Source: Janthinobacterium violaceinigrum
GTDB lineage: Bacteria; Pseudomonadota; Gammaproteobacteria; Burkholderiales; Burkholderiaceae_D
DNA: 64,000 nt
Assembly: GCF_009208555.1 (NCBI RefSeq)
Contig: NZ_WFLI01000015.1
Coordinates: 1 to 64,000 of the forward strand
Direction of reading: 5' to 3'
Shown here: positions 1 through 7,900 of the stretch, piece after piece
Numbering within the stretch: position 1 is the first letter of the stretch
Layout: each line of letters opens with the position of its first letter
Notes under the pieces: generated by a model
What the model was told of the DNA's origin: nothing
Databases searched by the model: none
Seen by the model: only the letters and a program-made list of their open reading frames with translations
Position numbers and translations under genes: made by a program

Positions 1-180
1 GGCGGCCCAGTGCCGGCGGCCAGGGCGCCAGCGCAGGGCGGGCCTGGCGGCGGGCGCGGCGGCGCCGTGTTCCAGCTGCGACAGGATGCGCTTGCCATCG
101 GTTTGCGCGGCCACCACCCCCGCCGTGCCCAGCAGGGTAGGACCGCTGGACTGGCCATCTCCGGTTTTCAATAAAGACAA
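1..180 (-). CDS. Truncated protein of unknown function, 5' end only
   Basis: An open frame runs leftward from a TTG codon at 178-180 to the window edge, giving 60 residues with no stop. The start is supported by a near-perfect ribosome binding site, GGAGGTGAT, at 184-192, about 7 bases upstream of the TTG. No ATG lies in a better position. The visible N-terminus begins MSLLKTGDGQSSGPTLLGTA and ends in an Arg/Pro-rich stretch, with no motif I recognise. It is divergent from the type VI secretion peptidase gene that starts at 317, so it may belong to the secretion locus, but nothing in the visible part proves this. The combination of a TTG start and an excellent binding site is the main evidence that it is real. 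Confidence 0.6.
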   Translation of the reverse strand, partial: MSLLKTGDGQSSGPTLLGTAGVVAAQTDGKRILSQLEHGAAAPAARPALRWRPGRRHWAA

Positions 181-316
181 AATATCACCTCCGCAATGGA
201 TCAAACTCGACTGACCTTGATGTAAACCGCGCTCAGGCGGGCCGCGGACGCCTACGATCTAGCGATACTGCCGAGCACGCTGCCCGGCCCATGCCGATCC
301 CGTCACGGAGCGCCCC

Positions 317-1156
317 ATGTTCGTCGCCCTGGTCCTGATGTATTTTCTGCTTGCCTGTTTTGCCTGCTGGCTGCTGCTGTTTCCCGGCGGCCGCGCCATC
401 GTGCTGCACGCGCTCGTCAACCTCGGCTGGCGCATGCAGCGGCGTGCGCAGGGGCTGCAGCGGGGCAGCGGGGCGCAGTGGCAGCGCGTTCAGCGGCACA
501 CGGGCTCGGGCGTGGCGCGCGCCTGGCAACTGCTGTGGCGCCACCGCTGGATGAGCCTGGCAGGCAGCGTGCTGGTCGTCGTGCCGCCGCTGCTGGCCTG
601 GCTGTCCAGCGACCGCATCGCCCTGCGTGGCTATGCCGATCAGCAGCATGTCATCAACGATCAGGTCAGCGACTTGCTCAAGGGCGAGCAGCTGGTGCCG
701 CCGCCCACCTTGCCGCCGCTGCTGTTTTCCACGGCGGAAGTGACGCAGCTGCGTCCGCTGCTGGGCGGCGCCAGCCGCAACTGGCAATTGCTCGACCACG
801 ATTACGCGCAGCGCCTGCTGCTGGTCTTCAAGATCATGAAGGAGGTGCATGGCTATGACATGGTCTTGCTGGAAGGCTATCGCAGTCCCGCGCGCCAGGA
901 CCAGCTGGCGGCGGCCGGTCCGAACGTGACGAACGCCAGGGCGTTTCAAAGCTATCACCAGTACGGCCTGGCGGCCGATTGTGCATTCATGCATGAAGGA
1001 AAGCTCATCATTTCTGAAAAAAATGCCTGGGCCATGCGCGGCTACCGTTTATATGGCGTGACGGCCGAATCGGTGGGCCTGCGTTGGGGCGGACGGTGGA
1101 CCATGATGGATTTTGGCCACACGGAATTGCCGCAACCGCGCGTGCTGGGCAAGTAA
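317..1156 (+). CDS. M15-family peptidase, membrane anchored, T6SS-linked
   Basis: A 279-residue protein with two hydrophobic segments (residues about 1-25 and 76-96) followed by a periplasmic peptidase domain. The domain shows the metal-ligand pattern of the VanY/D-Ala-D-Ala carboxypeptidase family M15: SYHQYGLAAD (H and D ligands) and, near the end, WGGRW followed by DFGHTEL. Such enzymes cleave peptidoglycan peptides using zinc. It sits directly before tssM. In Acinetobacter the M15-type hydrolase TagX is tied to T6SS assembly, so a role in opening the wall for the secretion apparatus is a reasonable inference. A ggagcg ribosome site precedes the ATG. An alternative is a general wall-remodelling enzyme unrelated to secretion. 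Confidence 0.8.
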   Translation: MFVALVLMYFLLACFACWLLLFPGGRAIVLHALVNLGWRMQRRAQGLQRGSGAQWQRVQRHTGSGVARAWQLLWRHRWMSLAGSVLVVVPPLLAWLSSDRIALRGYADQQHVINDQVSDLLKGEQLVPPPTLPPLLFSTAEVTQLRPLLGGASRNWQLLDHDYAQRLLLVFKIMKEVHGYDMVLLEGYRSPARQDQLAAAGPNVTNARAFQSYHQYGLAADCAFMHEGKLIISEKNAWAMRGYRLYGVTAESVGLRWGGRWTMMDFGHTELPQPRVLGK

Positions 1157-1372
1157 GCCGCGCCAGCCATTCTAGCGCCGCGCGGCGGCCGGATTTTCAG
1201 CGCTGCAAGCTTACTTGCGCAGCATCAATGGCCTGCCGAAGCCTGCCGCGCGCTGGCGCCTGTTACTTGTCATATGTCAACAAAGGCGCGTCCCATTGCT
1301 GTCAGCATGGGCCGAATCCGCCTTGCTGCGCGGCGGCGTCCATCCTGTTTGCGACTTCACCCTGGGCTCATC

Positions 1373-4300
1373 ATGCTGCGACGACTCTGGCATTTCTTCA
1401 CCGACAGCCGCAATCTGACCATCGTTGGCTTCGTGGCGCTGGCCGTGTTCCTGTACCTGGGCGCCGAGGCGCTGGAAGTGGCGCTGGTCTGGGCGCTGGC
1501 CTTGCTGCTGCTGGCCTTTGTCACGTGGCTGGGCCTGTGGCTGTGGCGCCGGCGCCGCGCGCGGCGCAATGCGCAGATGCTGGGGCAAGCCATCCTCAAT
1601 GAGGCCGAGATCGCTGCCGCGCAGGCGGCATCGGCCTCGGCGGCCGGTGGCACGCAGCAGGGCGAACTGGACGCCGTGCGCACGGGCATGCTGGCCGCCA
1701 TCGAAACCATCAAGACGTCCAAGCTGGGCATTAAATCGGGCGCCGCCGCCCTGTACGAATTGCCGTGGTACATGATCATCGGCAATCCGGCTGCCGGCAA
1801 GAGCAGCGCCATCCTGCATTCGGGCCTGCAGTTTCCCTTCGCCGACGGCAAGATCGTGCAAGGCGTGGGCGGCACGCGCAACTGCGACTGGTTTTTCACC
1901 ACGGACGGCATCGTGCTCGACACGGCGGGACGCTATTGCGCCGTCGACGAGCACCGGGGCGAGTGGTTCGGCTTTCTCGACCTGCTGAAAAAATACCGGC
2001 GCAAGGCGCCCATCAACGGCATCCTCATCGCCGTCAGCATTGCCGAATTGAAAGGCGACCCGGACGTGGGCATGCAGCTGGCGCGCAGCTTGCGCAAGCG
2101 CGTGCAGGACGTCATCGAGCGCCTGGAAGTGTTCGCGCCCCTGTACATCGTGTTTACCAAGGCGGACCTGATCGCCGGCTTCACAGAGTTTTTCGCGGAT
2201 GCCGAACGCAGCGAGCGCGAGCGCGTCTGGGGCGCCACCATGCCTTACCAGCGCAAGCTGCCCACGGCCGACTTGCTGGCGTTTTTCGACCAGAGTTTCG
2301 ATGAATTGCACGATGGCTTGACGGAGCTGAGCCTGGCCAACATGGCGCACCGGCAACGCAAGACGATGGCGCCCGGCGTATTCACCTTTCCGCTCGAGTT
2401 TGCCGCCGTCAAGCCGGCCTTGCGCGCCTTCATCGCCACCCTGTTCGAGGAAAATCCATTCCAGTTCCAGCCCGTGTTCCGCGGCTTTTACTTCACCAGC
2501 GCGCTGCAGGAGGGCGAGCCCGTCAGCGCCTCCTCGCAGCAGGTGGCGCGCCGCTTCGACCTGGCCTTCGCGCCGGCCCCGGCCGTGCTGCTCGCGGGTA
2601 CGCGCCAGCATGGCTATTTTCTGCTGGAACTGTTCCGCAAGGTGATTTTTGCTGACAAGCACCTGGTGGCCAACTATGCCAACCGCGCCAAGCTGCGCTT
2701 CAAATATGCCGTGTTCTTTGCCGCCACGGTGTCGCTGGGCGCCTGCCTGGGCGGCTGGAGCTGGTCCTACCTGGGCAACCGGCAACTGGTGGCCAACGTC
2801 GAGGCCGATTTAAATAAAGTGGTGAAGCTGCAGGAGCGGCGCCTGGACTTGCAGTCGCGCCTGGAAGCGCTCGAGATCTTGCAGGACCGCATAGAACAGC
2901 TGGAAGCGTACCGCACGCAGCGGCCGTGGTCCTTGCGCCTGGGCCTGTATCAGGGCGAACTGCTCGAACGCAAGCTGCGCGAGGAATATTTTGCCGGCGC
3001 CCGCCAGGTCATGCTGGCCCCCGTGGCGGGCGCGCTGGAAGCGCTGCTGTTCGAGATGAACGCCAGCGCCGACCAGCTGCAGCCCGCGGCGCGCACGCCG
3101 CAGACCCCGGCCTCCGCGCCTTCCGCACCTTCCGCTGCGCCGCGCAGCGTGCAGTACCAGGCGGCCAGCGCGACGAACGTGGAAGATGCCTACAATGCGC
3201 TGAAAACCTATCTGATGCTGGCCGATAAGACGCATGCCGAGAGCAGCCACCTGAACGACCAGATGACGCGTTTCTGGCGCGGCTGGCTGGAAGGCAACCG
3301 GGGCTCCATGCCGCGCGAACAGATGATACGCAGCGCGGAGCGGCTGCTGACGTTTTACCTGGCGCAGATCGGCGATCCATCCTGGCCGCGCATCGAACAG
3401 AAGCTGGCGCTGGTCGACCAGGCCCGCGAAAACCTGCGCCGCGTGGTGCGCGGCATGCCGGCGCGCGAGCGCGTGTATGCAGACGTCAAGGCGCGCGCCT
3501 CGACGCGCTTTCCCGGCATGACGGTGGCGCGCATCGTCGGCGAACAGGATCAAGCCCTGCTGGCGGGCAGCTACGCCGTCTCGGGCGCCTTTACGCGACA
3601 GGCGTGGGAGAAATTCGTCGAAGGCGCGTTCCGCGACGCCGCCAACCGCGAGCTGCAAAGCGCGGACTGGGTGCTGAAAAGTGCGTCCACCGATGACCTG
3701 ACCCTGGAAGGCAGTCCGGAACAGATCGAGAAGAACCTGGTGGCCATGTACAAGGCCGACTACGCGCGCGAGTGGCAAAAGTTCGTGCAGGGCGTCGCCG
3801 TTGCCGACCTGAAAGGCTTTGACGGCGCCGTGCAGGCGATGAACCGCCTGGGCGACCCGCAGTCGTCGCCGATCGCCAAACTGCTGACGGCCATCTACGA
3901 CGAGACTTCGTGGGACAACCCGGCGCTGCAGAATGCGCAATTGCGCAAGGCCGAGCGGGGCATCGTCGCCTGGTTCAAGGAAACGGTGCTGCGCCGCGCG
4001 CCGTCGCAGCTGGCATCGAATCCCGGCATGCAGGCGCAGCTCGACCCGGCCCGCCTGGATAAACCGATGGGACCCGTGGGCCGCGAATTTGCCGGCGTGG
4101 GCAAGCTGGTGGCGGCCAGGGACAACAATGCGTCCCTGATGCGCGCCTACCTGGAAGCGCTGTCGAAACTGCGCAGCCGCTTGAACCAGCTGAGGAACCA
4201 GGGCGATCCTGGGCCGGGCGCGCGCCAGTTCATGCAGCAGACCCTGGAGGGCAGCGGTTCCGAGCTGGCCGACGCCTTGAAATTGGTCGACGAGCAGCTG

Positions 4301-5221
4301 CTCACGGGGATGAGCGACGCGCAAAAGCAGGCCATCCGCCCCATCCTCGTGCGCCCGCTGATGCAGACCTTTGCCGTCATCGTCGCGCCGGCGGAACTCG
4401 ACATCAACAAGACCTGGGCGGCGCAGGTGTACGAACCGTTCCAGAAATCGCTGGCGAACAAATATCCGTTTGCGCCCACGGCGCGCATCGAGGCGAGCAA
4501 CCTGGAGATCGGCCAGTTCTTTGGCCCGGAAGGACTGGTGGCGAAATTCGTCACCACCTCCATGGGACCCCTGGTGGTGCGGCGCGGCGACGTGCTGGCG
4601 CCGCGCACCTGGGCCGACATGGGCATCAGCCTGGCGCCGCAGGTGGTGGCGCGTTTCCCCGGCTGGATCGCGCCGCTGGGCGCGGGCGGCGTGGCGGCTA
4701 CCTCCGGCGTGGCGCAGACCGTGTTCCAGATCCAGCCGTCGCCCGCGCCCGGCACCCTGGAATACACGGTGGAGATCGACGGCCAGCAGCTGCGCTACCG
4801 CAATACCCCGGCCCAGTGGACGAATATGCTGCATCCGGGCCCGCAAGGCGCGGCAGGCGCCCAGGGCGCGCGCATCACGGCCGTCACCTTCGACAGACGC
4901 ACGGTGGAGCTGTTCAACGAGCCGGGGCAATTCGGCTTGAAGCGCATGATCGATGCGGCGGCCAAGAAGCGCAAGGACGGCGGCGTGTTCGAACTGCGCT
5001 GGGCGCGCGGCGAGGTGGCCGTGGCAGTCGACCTGAAAATCATCAGCAGCGCCGAGACGGCGGGCGCCGGCGCGGGCGGGACCGCGGCGCTGCAGGAGCA
5101 GGGCTTTCGCGGCATGCAGCTGCCCGAGACCATCGTCGGCGCGCCCGGTGTTCCCGCCGTGCCTCCTGCGCCTCCCGCGCCCGCCATCGCCGCCGCAGCG
5201 GTGGCCGGGGTGGCGCCATGA
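1373..5221 (+). CDS. tssM: Type VI secretion inner-membrane protein TssM (IcmF)
   Basis: About 1,282 residues, usual for TssM. With TssL and TssJ it forms the membrane complex that spans the envelope and docks the baseplate. I chose the ATG at 1373 (MLRRLWHFF) over upstream in-frame starts because family members begin just before the first membrane helix; there is no clear ribosome site. Two membrane helices lie at about residues 13-58, then a cytoplasmic NTPase-like domain with Walker A GNPAAGKSS near residue 137 and a DTAG motif near 180. A third helix is at about 444-466, followed by the large periplasmic domain with an Ala/Pro-rich tail. The stop codon overlaps the tagF start (ATGATG), so the two are translationally coupled. 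Confidence 0.96.
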   Translation: MLRRLWHFFTDSRNLTIVGFVALAVFLYLGAEALEVALVWALALLLLAFVTWLGLWLWRRRRARRNAQMLGQAILNEAEIAAAQAASASAAGGTQQGELDAVRTGMLAAIETIKTSKLGIKSGAAALYELPWYMIIGNPAAGKSSAILHSGLQFPFADGKIVQGVGGTRNCDWFFTTDGIVLDTAGRYCAVDEHRGEWFGFLDLLKKYRRKAPINGILIAVSIAELKGDPDVGMQLARSLRKRVQDVIERLEVFAPLYIVFTKADLIAGFTEFFADAERSERERVWGATMPYQRKLPTADLLAFFDQSFDELHDGLTELSLANMAHRQRKTMAPGVFTFPLEFAAVKPALRAFIATLFEENPFQFQPVFRGFYFTSALQEGEPVSASSQQVARRFDLAFAPAPAVLLAGTRQHGYFLLELFRKVIFADKHLVANYANRAKLRFKYAVFFAATVSLGACLGGWSWSYLGNRQLVANVEADLNKVVKLQERRLDLQSRLEALEILQDRIEQLEAYRTQRPWSLRLGLYQGELLERKLREEYFAGARQVMLAPVAGALEALLFEMNASADQLQPAARTPQTPASAPSAPSAAPRSVQYQAASATNVEDAYNALKTYLMLADKTHAESSHLNDQMTRFWRGWLEGNRGSMPREQMIRSAERLLTFYLAQIGDPSWPRIEQKLALVDQARENLRRVVRGMPARERVYADVKARASTRFPGMTVARIVGEQDQALLAGSYAVSGAFTRQAWEKFVEGAFRDAANRELQSADWVLKSASTDDLTLEGSPEQIEKNLVAMYKADYAREWQKFVQGVAVADLKGFDGAVQAMNRLGDPQSSPIAKLLTAIYDETSWDNPALQNAQLRKAERGIVAWFKETVLRRAPSQLASNPGMQAQLDPARLDKPMGPVGREFAGVGKLVAARDNNASLMRAYLEALSKLRSRLNQLRNQGDPGPGARQFMQQTLEGSGSELADALKLVDEQLLTGMSDAQKQAIRPILVRPLMQTFAVIVAPAELDINKTWAAQVYEPFQKSLANKYPFAPTARIEASNLEIGQFFGPEGLVAKFVTTSMGPLVVRRGDVLAPRTWADMGISLAPQVVARFPGWIAPLGAGGVAATSGVAQTVFQIQPSPAPGTLEYTVEIDGQQLRYRNTPAQWTNMLHPGPQGAAGAQGARITAVTFDRRTVELFNEPGQFGLKRMIDAAAKKRKDGGVFELRWARGEVAVAVDLKIISSAETAGAGAGGTAALQEQGFRGMQLPETIVGAPGVPAVPPAPPAPAIAAAAVAGVAP

Positions 5222-6198
5222 TGCGCGCGCCGCAGCAGGTGCGCCTCGCTTACTTCGGCAAGGTCCCCGCGCGGGGCGACTTCATCAAGGCTTGCGACAA
5301 TCACGCGCTGGTGCAGCTGCTCGACGACTGGCTGGCGCAGGTCATGAGTGCCCTGACGGTGGAACCGCGCTGGAAGCTCAATTACGACGCCTTGCCGCCG
5401 CTGCGCTTTGCCTTCGTCGGCACGCGCAGCCGGCGCGCCATCGCCGGGCGCCTGGAAGCGAGCAACGACCAGTCGCACAGGCGCTTTCCCTTCATGGCCA
5501 TGGGCGCGCTGGAAGTCGACGATGCCGAGGCTTTTGTCGCCTGCAGCCCGCTGGCGCTGGCGCCCCTGTGGCAGCGCGTGGAGCAGCTGTCGCAAGGCAT
5601 CGTGGCCAGCGCCGAACCGGGACCGGCCCTGCTGGCGCTGGCCGGCAACGTGGTGGAAGTGGAGCCGGCCGCGCCGTGCCATGCGGCGCGGCTGGCCGCC
5701 TTCTTGCAGGCGCAGACGGTGCAGGGCTTGCAGGCGATGCTGGCCTCGCCCGCATTCCCCGTGACGGTGCGCGAATTGCTGCTGGGCCTGGGCCTGCTGC
5801 TGCGGCCCGTGCGCCAGAGCGGCTTGCCGCGCCTGGAAAAAAGCCTGGTGCTGCCGCTGCCGCAGGACGCGCAGCTGCGCGAGCTGGTGGCCAGCTTCTG
5901 GCTGCACCTGATCGCGCCTTTCCTGCGCCAGGCCGATTTCGAACTGGCGCTGTTCTTTTCCCACCTCGACGAGGCGCCCGTGCTGGTGATCGGTTTTTGC
6001 GGCGCCGACCCGCATGGCTTGCGCGCGCTGATCGATCCGCAGGCCGGCGGCGAACGGCTGATCATCTTCGACCAGCTGGACTGGGTGGAGCAGCAGATGG
6101 GACACGATGCGGCGCTCAGCCGGTTTTCCGCCTGTTTGCAGCAGGAGCAGTTGTCGCTGCGCTCGGCCTGCGCCATGTTTGCCGATACCTTTGCCTGA
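5218..6198 (+). CDS. tagF: Type VI secretion-associated protein TagF
   Basis: A 326-residue protein starting at ATG 5218 (or the adjacent ATG 5221), overlapping the tssM stop by 4 bases. The N-terminal YFGKVPARGDFIK block is the hallmark of the TagF domain (DUF2094). In Pseudomonas aeruginosa the TagF domain represses T6SS assembly post-translationally by binding the forkhead protein Fha. No fha, ppkA or pppA gene is visible in this window, so the partner is unknown here. It is cytoplasmic, with no signal peptide or membrane helix. The tssM-tagF order is common in T6SS clusters. Confidence 0.92.
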   Translation: MMRAPQQVRLAYFGKVPARGDFIKACDNHALVQLLDDWLAQVMSALTVEPRWKLNYDALPPLRFAFVGTRSRRAIAGRLEASNDQSHRRFPFMAMGALEVDDAEAFVACSPLALAPLWQRVEQLSQGIVASAEPGPALLALAGNVVEVEPAAPCHAARLAAFLQAQTVQGLQAMLASPAFPVTVRELLLGLGLLLRPVRQSGLPRLEKSLVLPLPQDAQLRELVASFWLHLIAPFLRQADFELALFFSHLDEAPVLVIGFCGADPHGLRALIDPQAGGERLIIFDQLDWVEQQMGHDAALSRFSACLQQEQLSLRSACAMFADTFA

Positions 6199-6207
6199 AG
6201 GAGTGCG

Positions 6208-6990
6208 ATGAAACCGTTTGCCACTTTGCTGCTGATGCTTGCCGCCACCGCGCCCTGCCACGCCCAGGCGCAGGCGCCCCAGACGCCCATGCCGGGGCAG
6301 ATCCTCGTCACGGGGACCCTGGCCGACGAGGCGGGCAAGGCAGCCGTGCTGGCCCGCCTGCGCGAACTGTACGGCGCCGAGCGCGTGGTCGACCAGATCG
6401 CCATCGGCACCGTGGCCGTGCCGGCCAACTGGAACGCCTACGTGCAAAAGCTGATCGCGCCGAACCTGAAGCTCATTTCGCGGGGGCAGATCAGCATCGA
6501 CGGCAACAACGTCAGCGTGCGCGGCGAAGTGGCGAACGAGGCGCAGCGCCAGCAGATCGCCAGCGACATCGCCACCAGCCTCAATCCCACCTACACCGTC
6601 AACAACGGCTTGCGGGTCAGGGCGGCCGAGGCCGAGCAGGGTTTGCTCGATGCGGCGCTGGATAAGCGCATCATCGAATTCGACAGCGGCAAGGCGTCCA
6701 TCACGCCCGCCGGCCTGGCCATCCTCGACGAGATGGCGGCTGTCATGCTCAAGCTGCGGGGACGCAAGGTGGAAGTGATCGGCCATACGGACGACACGGG
6801 CCTGCGCGCCAGCAATGTGGCCCTGAGCCAGGCGCGCGCCGAAGCCGTGCGCGCCTACCTGGCCAGCAAGGGCGTCGTGGCCGATTCGGTGCTGGTGTCG
6901 GGCCAGGGACCGGACCGCCCCGTGGCCAGCAACGCCACGGCCGATGGCCGGGCGCGAAACCGGCGCATCGAGTTCAGGATCGCGCAATAG
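6208..6990 (+). CDS. OmpA-family peptidoglycan-binding protein of the T6SS locus
   Basis: A 260-residue exported protein with a signal peptide at residues 1-23 (cleavage near CHAQAQA). A middle region (about 30-130) contains BON-like alternation (VSVRGEVANEAQRQQI), and a C-terminal OmpA domain covers about 150-258. The OmpA domain carries the peptidoglycan-binding pattern FDSGKASIT, GHTDDTG and ARNRRIEF. TssL encoded nearby has no C-terminal OmpA domain, so this protein may provide the wall anchor for the membrane complex, as TagL-type proteins do; that is inference. It starts 9 bases after tagF with a gaaggag ribosome site, so it is probably the last gene of the tssM operon. It ends next to the inverted-repeat element at 7000-7117. 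Confidence 0.85.
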   Translation: MKPFATLLLMLAATAPCHAQAQAPQTPMPGQILVTGTLADEAGKAAVLARLRELYGAERVVDQIAIGTVAVPANWNAYVQKLIAPNLKLISRGQISIDGNNVSVRGEVANEAQRQQIASDIATSLNPTYTVNNGLRVRAAEAEQGLLDAALDKRIIEFDSGKASITPAGLAILDEMAAVMLKLRGRKVEVIGHTDDTGLRASNVALSQARAEAVRAYLASKGVVADSVLVSGQGPDRPVASNATADGRARNRRIEFRIAQ

Positions 6991-6999
6991 ATTTGGTTG

Positions 7000-7117
7000 A
7001 CACCTCACAAAACCGTAGCGAGCGGATGAGAGTTGTGGCCGAGAAGCGCAAGTGTGCGAATGCACATTGAGCATCGCAGGCCGCAAGTCTCGACGCGCAG
7101 CAGGTTCTGTGAGGTGT
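7000..7117. repeat. 118-bp imperfect inverted-repeat element between convergent genes
   Basis: The outer arms 7000-7014 (acacctcacaaaacc) and 7103-7117 (ggttctgtgaggtgt) are complementary at 14 of 15 positions. Inside them a second stem forms between gagttgtggcc near 7030 and ggccgcaagtctc near 7080, with a small tgtgc/gcaca hairpin at the centre. The right arm abuts the tssL stop and the left arm begins 9 bases after the stop of the OmpA-like gene. It may act as a two-way terminator. Its size and nested palindromes also resemble dispersed non-autonomous repeats, but no second copy was recognised in this window. Confidence 0.7.
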
Positions 7118-7900
7118 TCAGGGCAGGGTGATGGTCAGGTGCGCCGGCCGCGGCGCCAGCTTGACCAGGTCCGCATACGCGGCCAAGGTCGTTTGCGTGC
7201 CGCGCGTCAGATGCGTTTTCAAGCCCAGGTAGGCGCAGATGGCCAGCAGGGCGAAAATGCTCGACAGCGCCCACAGCGGCACGTCGCTGCCGCGTTTGTT
7301 GACCACCTGGTCGGGACGCTCCGCGCGCGGCGCGAAGCCCCGGCTCTTGCCCTTGATGTGGGCGATTTCGTCGCCCAGGCGCGCCGTCAGGTAGCTGAGC
7401 TTTTCGCCGCCGTCGATCGCATACTTGCCCTGGAATCCCAGTAGCAAGCACATGTGGAAAACCTGCAGCGCCTGCACGCGCATGGCGCCCTTGCCGCGCA
7501 AGGCGTCGAGGCGGTCGAAGAAGTGTTCGCCGGCCAGCTGGTCGCCAAAGATCAGCAACTGCAGCGGGCGCCGCTCCCACTGCTTGCGCAGGGCAAAGGG
7601 CGAGGCCAGGATGATTTCGTCGACCGCCGCGCAGAACGCATATTTGGCCGCCGCGATATCGTCGCCATCGGCGCGGATTTTTTTTGCCTCGCGCTCGAAG
7701 TCGTCGAGGAAGGCCGTGATGCGGTCCATGAAGCTTTGCTCGTCGCCGGGCGCCGAGCCGTGCTTCAGCATGAACAGCATGTAAAAGCCTTCGTGCATCA
7801 GGTCCAGCAGGGCGCTGCCGGCATGGCGGGCGCCGGCAGGGGCGGGACCGCGTGGTCCCAGCAGGGAGGGCGCCGCGCGCCGTTCGATGAGCTGGCTCAT
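7118..7900 (-). CDS. tssL: Type VI secretion membrane protein TssL (DotU family)
   Basis: A 260-residue protein. The cytoplasmic DotU domain covers about residues 28-205, with the family stretch AAKYAFCAAVDEIILASPF and later CLLLGFQGKY. A single C-terminal membrane anchor (about 207-226, WALSSIFALLAICAYLGL) is followed by a short periplasmic tail. The topology fits a tail-anchored TssL without the OmpA extension found in longer versions. It pairs with TssM in the membrane complex. It starts with a 4-base overlap with the tssK stop and is the last gene of tssJ-tssK-tssL. Confidence 0.95.
   Translation of the reverse strand: MSQLIERRAAPSLLGPRGPAPAGARHAGSALLDLMHEGFYMLFMLKHGSAPGDEQSFMDRITAFLDDFEREAKKIRADGDDIAAAKYAFCAAVDEIILASPFALRKQWERRPLQLLIFGDQLAGEHFFDRLDALRGKGAMRVQALQVFHMCLLLGFQGKYAIDGGEKLSYLTARLGDEIAHIKGKSRGFAPRAERPDQVVNKRGSDVPLWALSSIFALLAICAYLGLKTHLTRGTQTTLAAYADLVKLAPRPAHLTITLP

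Noticed and set aside
1274..1372. N-terminal extension of TssM
   Set aside because: It adds 33 Arg-rich residues with no hydrophobic character; family members start just before the first membrane helix.
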